Shown: positions 8,853 to 19,827 of the stretch, one piece after another | Position numbering within the stretch: position 1 is the first letter of the stretch | Layout: each line of letters starts with the position of its first letter | Source of the DNA: Azolla pinnata | Taxonomy: Eukaryota > Streptophyta > Polypodiopsida > Salviniales > Salviniaceae | NCBI GenBank assembly: GCA_037176905.1 | Contig: JBBBWG010019889.1 | Location: 19,299 to 58,359, forward strand | Direction: 5' to 3' | DNA: 39,061 nt | Program-made: the position numbers and the translations under genes | The notes under the pieces: generated by a model | Database searches by the model: none | Seen by the model: only the letters and a program-made list of their open reading frames with translations | What the model was told of the DNA's origin: nothing

Positions 8853-11800
8853 TCAAAGTTGTTGCCTAGTACCAAGACAAGAGAGATTTTTCAGAACCAA
8901 ATAATTATAGTCAAATGCTGCCATTAACCTCGCGCAAGTCATCGTGATCCACTCTTCAGCCTTCAGAATAGGAATACTATCTGGCGCATCTTTTCCTAGA
9001 TCTTCAAATGCTGGCCTCATTTCATCATGCAATCTCTTCAATTCTGATGCAGCAGTGCCGTCCACTTTCTGATACAGCAATACGTCAAATGCTTACAAAA
9101 TATAACACTATGTACGAAGCATATATACAACTAAAATAGATGAACATACCTCAGAAGCTATCAACTCCTCACGTGCTGCTTCTGAAGGCATATATTGGCA
9201 AATAGTCTGTGCTTCCAAACTCTTAATCAACTGAGCTGTATAAAGATTTGCATAAGTTCGAGCTCTTTTATGTGATAGGTTTGGTTTCTGTACCATAAGA
9301 GATTTTCTCTTATGTGAAGGTATTCTCAGTTTTCCTTTTTTCAATACTTTGGCTTGACTTTTCTTATCCTTCAAAAATTTCTTTTTTACTATATTGATCA
9401 CTTCTGGTCCCTCTTTTACAAGAGGTATGGATTCTTTTTGCCGTGCATCTAATCCAGCATTTACATTATTTTGTTCTTCCCCTGCTATATATAATAATTC
9501 TGAGTTGTTTACAATACCAATAATTGGTTGCTCTGTATCTTCTTCTGATCTGAACTGGAATAAGCTATCCCCAATATTCTTTGGGCCAGATTTCATCAAG
9601 GTATCAGAACCTTGCGCTTGGTCCTTAAAAGTAGAAAGTGGCTCATCCTCATCACTGTCATAGAGCGGAACATTCTCCACAGAGAACCTGCATTGAGAAT
9701 GATAGAAGTTACAGATATGCAAAAATTTCTCAGTCGAAAATAACAGAAACATTACCTGTCATCATCATCATCCCATACATACAAGTCCTCCTGCACAATA
9801 CACTCATATAAATTCAAAAAATGTTCAACCTAAGATAAACTCCTCTTTCCGTTTAGAACATACACACGTGAACAGAAAGAATATAAAATAATGATGGTTT
9901 TTTATAATGCTCAGAATCACACACGAATCAAAGCATAAAACGAAACAAGTCCAAGGTAACACATATCCCTAGAACACAATATTTGAAATTAATGAGAACA
10001 GCATTCTTGCAAAATGCACCGAACAAGCAGTAACATGCATTTAAAACCTTCCCTGCTAAATACCTGAAAAGCTCTTGACTTCGCTCCAAGAAATCCTACA
10101 CAAGATGGAGCTCCACAGCGACACCGAACCTTAGTTCCCCCATACCATTCAAAATTGTAATTATATGTTAATTCTGTTCCGGCTTTGATGAACTCTTTTG
10201 CAAAGATACCAACTCTAACTTCTCCCAACACATTCCATTTTCGTGTTTCACAATTTGGCTCACTGAAAGAAAACAAATATGCACAGCTCAAAACTCAAAT
10301 GGCAAATGGTTCTAAATTTCAGGACTTATAGGCCACAATGGCCCCATCATGTAAGAGATAGTCACCAATCCATCACACCCCCATGATTCTATTCTTTATT
10401 AACTCCAGACAACTGCTGACTCAATAAATTCATATCATGCAGAACATATTAGGAATAATGTTGGAAAATAGCAAAACACGAAATAGAAGGTGTGCAACAA
10501 GAGTGCTACATCCATGAGCTGTGAGAGATATATGCTATCAAATAAAGCAATACTTTGAAAAAAAAAATATCCAAAGAACGAATTATATCTATCATTTACC
10601 ATGAATGATTGATAAATCGTCCTAAACTTCCCTTCCTTGTTGCATCAATGAACTCTGATCCACTTAATGAAATTATGTATGCATCTTGTAATCCTACATA
10701 AACAAAATCATGTGATTAATCTTGGAAACATTGAGGAATAGAATTTTCCTGCATCTAGTAACCTCTACCAGACAAAGGCACTTCATTGTTACTCACTAAT
10801 TTCTCTTGGACTTTAAGGTATCTTCTCCTAGGGTAGTAAAGCAAAACTAGCAGACAAATACTATCATAACTTGCAAGCAGAATAAGTTTTAGAGAAGAAT
10901 GCAGTTAAATCTTCTTGCTCTTGAAGTAAGTTAACAAAAAAATGCTCTAATATCGCTATTGCAACTTGAGACTCCTTTCAGGTCAGTCAGAATATAAGCA
11001 TGCCTAAATTTATGTTCAAAGGCATATGATGACAAATGTCTATATTACCTGCTCGCTCATAAGCTTGTGTCCGCAACTTTGCTTCTTCAGAAGATATGAC
11101 CTCACCACAGTACTCTATGACAAATTCTCCCATCTGTTTCATGGAGGATAAGCTCAGAGAAACTTGAAAGGAGAAAATCCAGATACAAGTTAAGAGAAAC
11201 AAAAGCACCAAAAAAACACTTATCTACATTTATGTGTGGCCGATGGGGAATATTTGGCAAAGAACCAACAATCACTAACTTAAATCCCGCAAAATATCAT
11301 TAATTATCAAGCATCATACAAGAACAGGAATTAAAAATTCTCTAAACTGTTCACATCTCATGCACCAAGAAGACAACACTACCTTTACGTCTGCGTCTGC
11401 TAAGAGACCCCATCCTCTTTCCTTTGTTTTCACTAGTTTATGTTTTATATACTTCCGTTGTTGGAACCTCTGTAAAAAGGCAAACCAATGAAGCATAACT
11501 TTTATACATCCCTCTTCCTGAAGCTGCTATATACAAAACTAAAAGGCTATGGTACATTTATATATGGTAAACTATAGATAAAGAAAACAAAATGAAAGAC
11601 CTGATTATTGCAGAGCTCTTTACATGGGCAGAAACCAGGAGTACATTCATTGCTAGTAATGTAGTTTAAACAGTGTTCACCACAGGCTGACTCTGGGTCG
11701 TCTTTAATAGCTTTGCATGAACAGACAGGTACATCATCTTCCACCAATTGCGCATGCCTATAACCAAACTAAACAAAGGTTCATATCATCAGCGTTAACT

Positions 11801-14800
11801 ATGAAAGATAGATAATAACTAAATGTGAATATAAATCACTGTAAATAACATTTTCTTTAAAGTTAATGAGCAAGCTTACCCACGATGGACATATTCATTG
11901 CAGTTTATGTGTGTATATGAAAGTGGAGAAGAACTATGAACCAGCTGCAGAATGTAAAGGCGGAAAAAAAACTCTTTTAGCCACAAACTCCAAAGAAAAC
12001 CAATATTGAAAGTTCACCGATTGATAACTTGATGCAGAATTGTTACAATTTCAAGTAGATAAAGCTGAATGTCCTTGCAAATGTGATCTTCTGTAGCCCC
12101 CAGGTGGAGCAAATTTTCCACATTTTAGTCTAATCATATTATGGTTTTGAACATTGTTTCGTGACCATTAGGAAGATATGACTAGGATGGAGTGCTATAT
12201 AGCAATTCATAAGTGTATAAATCAAATTAAGTATCCTTGACACCACTGAGTTTATGATGTTCTCTAAAACACCTCCTAACAGATTTTCATGCATCTTTCT
12301 CCTGTGAACGTTCTTTACTGAAGCTACCAAGACATTGGGTAAGCCTCTTCACCATGATTTCTTCAAGGACGATCTTAGAAACATGGTACATAATCATTAC
12401 GAACTAAATAAAGGACCATCGTTAGAGCATCCAACCTAGCACTGGCAGAGACATTGTTCAATATCTGATCACAATCATACGGATGCAAACGTGATAACAA
12501 AAAACATTAACTTCTATCATACTACTGTCTTCTTCAGGAATACTTTGATTGGAGACGGGTTATAGTAGAGTGCCTTGTAGCTATACAATCTCAGTCATCA
12601 AGGCTTAATCACCACGCATCCAGTTATTTTGTTGATAAATTAAGTTTTAGAACTCCTCGACAGAGTTTTAGCATCTATTTATCTCTTCTTGTAGCTGATG
12701 CTATACTACCTGAATCATCAAGAATTATGACCAAGCATCCAGTTTTTCTGTTGATAATTAAGTTTCAGAACTTCTCTAAAGACTTTTAGCTTTACTTATC
12801 TCTTCTTGTCGCTAAATGTTTCACTGATCAAAATTGTTCATTGTACAAGCTATTCTTAGTCTTTTGCATCTGCAATTAGTAAGATTCGTTCACTCTTTAG
12901 AATAGAATTTCCCTCATCTAAAAGGAGGCCCATTTCGGACCATACAACCAGACTAATATATCATCTTGTGTACACCTCCTTCAAAAGGGGTATTAAGAGG
13001 AGACCACTGTTTTTGTGGATTCTGAAGATATTAGATGTGACCACTCATGGTTTACCCAACATAGCACCATGATGTTTTGGGTTCTGCACTAAATCAAGAA
13101 ATGCTTTTAAGATACTAAATGTTAATAGCATTTGTGTTTTACCCCAGTTGTGTAATAATTGACTCATTCATGATGCTCTTACTTCCACAATTTCAACCAA
13201 AAAACTAGACCATAAAAGTAAAATCGAACCTGAGTTGTCTCCAAATCAATGATGGTTATATTAGATTTTGACACTCTCTTTGACCTTGTGCCTACATAGA
13301 AAGAGGAAAGCAATCAGAAAATTTCATTGACTTGATTTTAATGGAATACATAAGCCAATCACAATTCTCCTCATAAGGGTTTCTCAACTCCTGCATGCTT
13401 CACTTCTCATGAAATGAGAATGTCATCTGAAAGCCTCAATTTCGTAACTGAGACATGCATATGTGCAACAAATTGCATAAATTCTAGAAACATAAAGAAT
13501 AAAGTTTCACACTGAACACATCAATGAAATTAAATAAAAACCTTCTCTCAATTGTAAATACTTAGCCCGCCAATAAATTGTATTTTCCTTGAAATAATAT
13601 TTTCAATGGTCTTATTTCTGAGCATATTATTTCGCTGCTTTGAGCTTTTTCAGTTGCAGCTGCTTGTTGGATGAAACTTCTCTCCGTACTCTTCACAGTC
13701 TTCAATCGTATCTTACATGAGAAGGGAAATGTTCCTTCTTAATAAATGGAATTTACTTTAACGCCAATGTGTGAGAGTGTCTGTGAGCTCCAACCATACC
13801 TTAGTAGTGAAAAAAATGCCTCTTTCTTAAGTAGACATCTGATATCTATGTCTATGGCAGATCCCAATCTAGCTCGATGGGCAAAAGCCTCTTTTTTAAA
13901 CATGCACTTATATTTGTAACTCTTGACATTTTGTTTGAGAACTACAAAAGAATGGAAGTGAATGGACTTCAAATCAATTACACAAATAACAGTACGGAAG
14001 ATAATGATGACAGATGGTGACAGCAATAATGATGTGGACGTTGGCATTGATTAATCATTTAACCGACCAGGAACTTCATGCAGACATACTTTGGAGATGA
14101 TGAGAGTGTTTCTCCAGCTACGAAGATATTCATGTTCAAGAGTTTCATAATATGACAATCAGTGTACCATCACTTCACAACTGTTGTTTTTTATATGATG
14201 CAAATGCCAGTTAGAATATACATTTGGTACTTGAAAGCTTCATACCCTAGAAGAGCTATATAAAACATGCGCATGCCTTTAGGGAATGAAATTAAGATAA
14301 ATTTCGAGCAATGAATTGCAGTAAAAGAAGGTTTTTTCCAATAAGTGGCGACGATGATGGCAGCGTAGGTCATATACAGAGAAGAATAATTAGATTTGTT
14401 TGTCTTGCCAATGCATCCGTTGAATAAAGATTCTTCTGTAATATACATACATGCATATGTTAAAATATTGGATGCCGTGTAAAGTTTCCATAACATAGCT
14501 ACCGTCACGGTCATCTTCTGTTTACATTTCTTGGGGGACGCGTGCTAAGGTTCCCTGCTAGGTTTTCCTTAAACCATATCTACATCGCATGCATACGTAT
14601 TGTGAGGAGAACGCCAAACGATGGCCTAGTAGTGACTACGATGTTGGCCCCAGTTGTCAGCTGCTACGCGGGGGGGTTCCATTCGAGAATACGGAGACGG
14701 TGATGGTGACTTCTCCCTACGCAGCCCAGGAGTGCAAGGAATGCGGCGGGAAATGCAGGAAACCAGGCTAACCTTTCATGGTCCAGCTGCGGCTACGCTC

Positions 14801-14848
14801 TCTGCCGGTTCTCGCGGATCGCGCACTCGGGTCGGATTTCGTCTTCAT
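8853..14848 (-). CDS. ASHH1: ASHH1/SDG26-like histone-lysine N-methyltransferase (AWS-SET-postSET), eleven exons
   Basis: Exons: 14848-14773, 13291-13230, 11944-11880, 11757-11601, 11469-11383, 11133-11049, 10693-10600, 10262-10064, 9790-9756, 9687-9150 and 9068-8853; the joined frame is 537 codons. The AWS domain has [18 protein letters not shown] and ECTPGFCPC (about 79-120). The SET domain (about 124-245) shows [28 protein letters not shown] and [10 protein letters not shown]. The post-SET has [14 protein letters not shown]. The linker [18 protein letters not shown] and the C-terminal segment LHDEMRPAF...EEWI match Arabidopsis ASHH1, which is 492 residues, and separate it from ASHH2, ASHH3 and ASHR3. 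The enzyme methylates histone H3 (K36, also K4 reported) in the nucleus and promotes transcription, including of flowering genes in Arabidopsis. The catalytic motif has Asn where YDYN is usual. Exon 1 (basic, Ser/Arg-rich) is supported only by ATG, donor and phase and is the least certain part. Confidence 0.9.
12567..12816. repeat. Diverged tandem duplication in intron 2 of the ASHH1-like gene
   Basis: Two segments of about 120 bases follow each other and share gcatccagtt, ttgataa, aagttt and tatctcttcttgt in the same order, with many substitutions. This is an old intronic duplication with no coding content. Confidence 0.65.
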
Positions 14849-14892
14849 GTCGGCAACCGCTGCCTCGGCTACGATTCGCTGGGCAAAGGATG

Positions 14893-14995
14893 CATCAGAA
14901 GAAGAAGAAGAAGAAGATGATGGTGACCATGGTGATGGTGGTGATGGTGGTGATGGTGATGATGGTGATGATGGTGATGATGATGATGATGTGAT
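14893..14995. repeat. GAA and GAT/GGT trinucleotide microsatellite
   Basis: A short GAA run (about 14899-14916) is followed by alternating GAT/GGT triplets to about 14991. On the minus strand this lies just upstream of the proposed ASHH1 start and would be 5' leader (CAT/CAC and CTT runs). The plus frame reads as a poly-Asp/Gly peptide and the minus frame as poly-His; both are repeat artefacts. Confidence 0.9.
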
Positions 14996-15024
14996 GAAGA
15001 ATTAGGGTAGAAAAACAAAGGCCC

Positions 15025-15081
15025 GGATTTGAACCCTAGATCTCGGAGCTTCTTTTTTTTACAGGTCCCGGGTTCGGATCC
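15025..15081. other. Two tRNA B-box-like motifs, possible SINE remnant
   Basis: GGTTCGGATCC at 15071-15081 (plus) and GGTTCAAATCC at 15035-15025 (minus) both fit the internal RNA polymerase III B-box consensus GGTTCRANYCC closely. I see no A-box at the right distance and no cloverleaf, so this is not a tRNA gene. A tRNA-derived SINE remnant is the best guess. Confidence 0.3.
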
Positions 15082-16172
15082 GACTTTGGCATATTCTCCA
15101 TCTATTTTGCCTAATAGTAAGATTATGCACATTGTTCATGCATTGCATTGGAAGCTCATATTCTTCATTTGTTTTGTCTAATGATAAGCCCCGCGAGTGT
15201 TGTGTACATTGGCCATGCGTTGCATTTCGAAGCTGCTGATTTCGTCTACGCTTGTTTAAATATTGTCCGATTGGCGAGTTTGTCGAATCTGGCGTTTTCT
15301 TGATTTCGATGGCTCGCATCCCCAGTAGCCCATGAAGTTTTTACACGCCCTCGGATCCTCGCCTCCGGCTTCCTGCTGCTCGTCCATGGTTTGCCCGATC
15401 TGCGACCCTGCATACTACCAATCTTCAAATGTCTCGCGCATTTTTCCTTCTTGTTTTTAGGTCCAAGTTTTGATATTGCATGGGATCAAATGTGAATCCG
15501 ACCAGACCTACTGAGCTTCCATTGTCAATGCATCATCTTATAGATGTTGAATAACAAATATCATTGGCACATTGGAAACTAGTAGATACTTATTTGTATG
15601 CCCAAGGAGTTTATTTGTTCTCGAATGATTGGTCCATGCGCAATCGATTGTTCCTCTTCTTTCTCATTGGATCGATCGACGTAGTGGTTGTGGTAAAAAC
15701 ATGGCCAGAATCCCCAGGTTCCAACGATTTAAGTACGTCGGTTTCAAGAGCTGGTGCATTACATAAAGAATCAGAACCCATCCTTGGACAACCGATCCGT
15801 ATTTTGAGCGACTATTTTTTTCACGTCATGTCTACAAACGTCTCGGCGGAGTTTTCCATGGCATAGAACTAACACTTAAACACGAGCTGAATAGGTAGAT
15901 CAGACCTGCGTATATATCCGTAACTACGGACACGTTAATTTCTTATATGCCCTTCTGTTCCCCAATGTATCTGGTCCAGGTGCAGGATTGCCCCCTTCTC
16001 AAGCCATACATTTTATCCTTCTTTTCCCCAATGTTTTGGGTTTATGTGCAGAAATACCCTCTTCTCACAAGATTAGGGTTATCTGGAGCAAAGAGGGGTA
16101 TTGTTGTAATTTAAAAGAAATTTGTGCCCTTATTGAGCAGAGGGGTATTTTGGTACTTGGCAGAGAGAAATC

Positions 16173-16282
16173 AAACCCTAACCCTAACCCTAAAACCCTA
16201 AAACCCTAACCCTAATCCTAAAACCCTAACCCTAACCCTAACCCTAGTCCTAAAACCCTAACCCTAACCCTAACCCTAACCC
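16173..16282. promoter_or_regulatory. Interstitial telomere-like array in the RPL6 promoter or leader
   Basis: About 16 units of CCCTAA and CCCTAAAA, two of them starting with T (TCCTAAAA), lie 78 bases upstream of the RPL6 start codon. Telo-boxes close to the start are a known hallmark of plant ribosomal protein promoters and act with other elements in dividing cells. The spacing here is 6 or 8 bases; the common plant 7-base unit CCCTAAA is absent. Confidence 0.75.
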
Positions 16283-16311
16283 ATTCTCTCTGTTTCGACG
16301 CAGAAGAACAC

Positions 16312-16345
16312 CGCGACACAGACACAGACACAGACACAGACACGC
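16312..16345. repeat. ACAGAC hexanucleotide repeat in the RPL6 5' leader
   Basis: About five acagac units stand between the telomere-like array and the RPL6 ATG at 16360, most probably in the 5' untranslated leader. Confidence 0.85.
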
Positions 16346-16359
16346 AAAGCTTCAAAGCC

Positions 16360-17841
16360 ATGGCGAAGGCTTCTTCCCGTGTCGCCCGCAACACAGAGAT
16401 CCTCAGGGGCGTGGGTCGCTTCTCTCGCTCTCGCTCTTATCACAAGCGCGGCCTCTGGGCCGTCAAAGCCAAGAACGGCGGATCTTTCCCCACCCATCGG
16501 AAGCCGGCTTCCGAGCCTCCTGCTCCTGCTAATGCCCCCAAGCTCTACCCTGCCGATGATGTTCCTAAACCCCTTCGCAACAGACACGTCATCAAACCTA
16601 CGAAGCTCAGGTAAGCCGTGCCGTTTCCCTCTGCACATTTGCAACTATATGCGATGCTACGGGTTTCGAGTCTTTCGGACCTAGTTTTGACGGGCACCAT
16701 CACGCATGAGCAGTGTAAGACGCATCTTTTTCCTAAGTTTTCTGATGGCGGTAGTATCAGACCAGAAAAACATGAATGTGAAGGGATTTGTAGTTGTGTA
16801 GTGCTAAATTCATTTAGAAAATCGCTACTGATTCGTTTGATCGATCTGTTTAGAGCTCGAACTTACTGATTTGCATGGTAACCCGGTTTCTCATTGGAAG
16901 CAACTGTGTACTTACTGCTGGACCGTGTTTCAGGTCGAGCATTACTCCAGGCACTGTTTTAATTCTCCTTGCTGGACGTTTTAAAGGGAAGAGAGTTGTT
17001 TTCCTTAAACAACTAGAGTCTGGTTTGCTTCTGGTTACAGGTATGGTGCTACCACATGTTGACTTCAGTAAGTTTCATGTACAGAATCTGGATGCCAGAA
17101 CCTAGAATCATGGAATTTTCGTTTTTGAGTATCTACATAGAAACCTATATATTCGTGAACTCTTCTTTCGGAATTAACTAGGCTCTATTAAATTGCTATG
17201 ACCGCACTCTCAAAGTACAATTCTAGCATTGACTTGTAAACTTTTTCTGAATAATAAAATGGTAGTGTTTGTCATCTCCCTTCTAGTTTATTGATACACT
17301 GCACCGAGGTTTTGCAATAGCAGATTGTGCACATTATATAATGTTATCGGGGAAAGAGTCTAGTCTTATCAAGTTATCTATAGATAGTTTTTCTTTGCTG
17401 CAGGCCCATTCAAGCTGAATGGTGTACCTCTACGACGAGTAAGTCAAGCATATGTGATTGCAACCTCTGCAAAGCTTGATGTGAGCAAAGTAGATGTGGG
17501 TAAAATTACAGATGCCCACTTTAAGAAGGAAGCTGAGAAGAAGAAAAAGAGTGAAAGTGAGTTCTTCGAGGCTGAGAAGGAGGTGCGTGTTTGGTTTTCC
17601 TTTGATATCTGCTTGTTCATACCTTAATTCCACAATGTGTTTTTACTTCATGCTTATGATGAGCTCTCATTATGATGACTTTTAGGAGGGAAACGCCCTT
17701 CCAGTTGAGAAAAAGGAGGATCAGAAGGCAGTCGATTCTCAAATTATTCCAGCCATCGAGGCTGTCCCTGACATGAAAGCATATCTCAGTGCAAGGTTTA
17801 GTTTGAAGTCTGGAGTAAAGCCACACGAGTTGGTGTTCTAG
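16360..17841 (+). CDS. RPL6: 60S ribosomal protein L6 (eL6), four exons
   Basis: Exons are 16360-16610, 16934-17040, 17404-17582 and 17686-17841, with GT/AG borders and phases 2, 1 and 0; the protein is 230 residues, close to the 233 of Arabidopsis RPL6. Recognisable stretches are the basic N-terminus [18 protein letters not shown], the SH3-like core [20 protein letters not shown] and [38 protein letters not shown], a Lys/Glu-rich linker, and the C-terminal [21 protein letters not shown]. eL6 is a eukaryote-specific protein of the large ribosomal subunit. The upstream telomere-like array is what one expects for co-regulated ribosomal protein genes. Nothing in the coding region is broken or unusual. 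The long line in frame beyond the first donor is intron read-through. Confidence 0.96.
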
Positions 17842-19592
17842 ATTTCCTCATGCAGCAACAATATAGAATTTTATTTGTGAAATTTACGGCCCTCTTTTCA
17901 GTAGTTAGGGTGTTTTTGTGACTCCATCACCCGAAAGCTAATCATTATTTATTATTAAAGCTTTGCACTGTCTTTGAGTATTATATATGCAAATTGTGGA
18001 TTGATATTTTCATTGAAATTTGGGGGATGAAATGCTGCTTTGGTAGCATTAATATTTTGAGATTTTTGTGAGAAGTTATCGCCAAGTATGAGTAACGAAA
18101 CACACACTGGAAATGCATAATGCCCACCAGAAATTCACAAAGGAGTTCGAATTTGTGTTGATCTTCTGTGTTGGTCAAAGTTTGTATATAAATTCGAGAA
18201 GTCATAACAAGTTGCCAAGCTAACTAGAAATCGTAGAACGAATCAAATGTTTGTGCTCGAGTATATGATGTAATAATTGGGTTTGGAATAAACCTTGAAA
18301 TTTGGTTTTGAATCATTCCGTTTTAAGCAATATAAGATGATATCTAATTATTTAGGAAGGTAAAAGATAGTAGAAAGGTTAATTTAATTAGCTTAAATTT
18401 ATAAAATAAGTAAACAAGGTATATATGTTTTATTGTTTTCATTCGTTTTTAAACAAATGAAGTGGCTGAAGAACAATGATCTTATGTACTATGCTTGAAA
18501 TATTTAGTAAAACAAGTTTATGATACTGCCAATGACTCTGTTTTTCCTTAAAGTCAGGCTTCATTGGTCCATTTTTAAATTTGTCAGTTTTCAAGGAAGA
18601 AAAATTTTTAAACCTTAGCAAAGGGAATATTAAACATCAAAACGTTGGGTAATAATTAAAAATTCCCTTGAAATATTTATAATGCTTTACTTATAAGTTA
18701 TATACTAAATTTATATGATTTGACTTCTTATTTAATACAAATATTTATGTCCCAAAAGTTTTTTGATAATAAAAATTTACTTCGAAATATAATGCCTAAG
18801 TTGTACAACAATCTTTTTAAAATCACTGATAATTATAATATTTGTCGTTAACCTCTCCAGATGATTTGGAAATTCTCGATCAATGTTATAAATATCTTTA
18901 GTTTACAAGGTTGGAAAAAATGGGTTTGGAAAATTCTTGATCAATGTTTTTAGCTTACAAGATCAGAAAAAATGATTTTTGTCTTACTTGCTTCAAGGTA
19001 ACACCTCACTTATATAAGTTATGCTCTCGTAGGTGCCAAGTTAAACATTAAAATTTGGGTCTAACAAGTTATTAGCATTGCAACACCTCTCTTTTTATAA
19101 TGAATGATATGATCTTCTCTTGAAAAAAGGAAGAAGAAAGTATCGCATCATTCTTGATTTAGAATGTATATGGATAAGTGTTTCTCAATTAGATAGGCTG
19201 ATACTTTCTTGATTTAGAATGGGTAAGTGTTTATCAAAATTTGGCTACCAAAGGAGAAAGATTAGTGCTTATTTGATTTTTGGACAGAAAGCGCAGATTT
19301 CACTTATATATGGTGCAATCACACCTAGGATTGTTGCTCATGTTTTCATGGAAATATATGCTAGTACCAGACATACAGTTTTGAAAATGTACAACATCTT
19401 TGATGATCTTCCAAATTCTCTAATTTCAACAAAGGTGATATCCATCCAAATGCGCAATTCTCGAGCATTCGCGCACTGTACATGGCCATGTGTAGTAGGA
19501 AGGAGGGCAATATGGCTACAATGGCCATCATCCTCTCAGAAGATCCTTCCTGCGATGAACTTCGTGGCAAAATTTCCTGCATAACTTTTGAT
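17842..19592. other. AT-rich intergenic region downstream of RPL6
   Basis: The region is strongly AT-rich, especially 18240-19100, and holds no recognised exon, RNA gene or transposon end. RPL6 3' sequences occupy the first few hundred bases. A short local duplication near 18868-18975 repeats gaaaattcttgatcaatgtt-like sequence. The phrase tttcttgatttagaatg occurs twice near 19151-19219. Confidence 0.5.
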
Positions 19593-19826
19593 TTCACAAA
19601 TGTTTACTATTTGGCTGATTTTTCCAGTCAGTATAGTTCTGTATCATCAAATCCATCTTTTCTGCATCTTCTTGCATACCAGCAAAAAGATTCGACACGA
19701 GGGCATAAGCTGGAGCACAACTACTATCCAACTGTATTGTCTGATCAAAAGCCGAGAGTCTGAGCTTCACATTTCCCCATTTTCTGCAAGCACCCAGCGA
19801 TGCCACCCAAGACAGCAGGAATATCC
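19593..19826 (-). pseudogene. Duplicated 3' tail of the neighbouring PPR gene
   Basis: This 234-base segment is a tandem copy of the end of the adjacent PPR gene (19827-20060). Its minus frame repeats the same tail with changes (KWGNVKLRLSAFDQTIQLDS, then NSKHL and a stop), with short indels that delete two residues. It has no start or repeats of its own, so it is a gene fragment created by unequal exchange or replication slippage. Because the intact copy lies upstream in transcription, this copy probably sits in that gene's 3' flank. Confidence 0.9.
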
Positions 19827-19827
19827 T

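Larger units (their letters stand above)
14849..16172. other. Intergenic region between ASHH1-like and RPL6 genes
   Basis: This divergent intergenic region must hold both promoters. It includes the GAT/GGT microsatellite (14893-14995), two tRNA-type B-box-like motifs (15025-15081), a loose duplication at about 15111-15235 sharing catgc.ttgcatt, and another near 15958-16065 (ccccaatgt twice). Two frames of 60-100 codons (15428-15246 minus, 15564-15866 plus) resemble nothing I know. Confidence 0.4.

Noticed and set aside
15025..15081. tRNA gene
   Set aside because: B-box-like motifs exist, but no acceptor stem, anticodon arm or A-box fits around them.
14869..15132. Minus-strand frame with a long poly-His run
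   Set aside because: Produced by the GAT/GGT repeat. The proposed ASHH1 leader explains the position and no stable fold or family is suggested.
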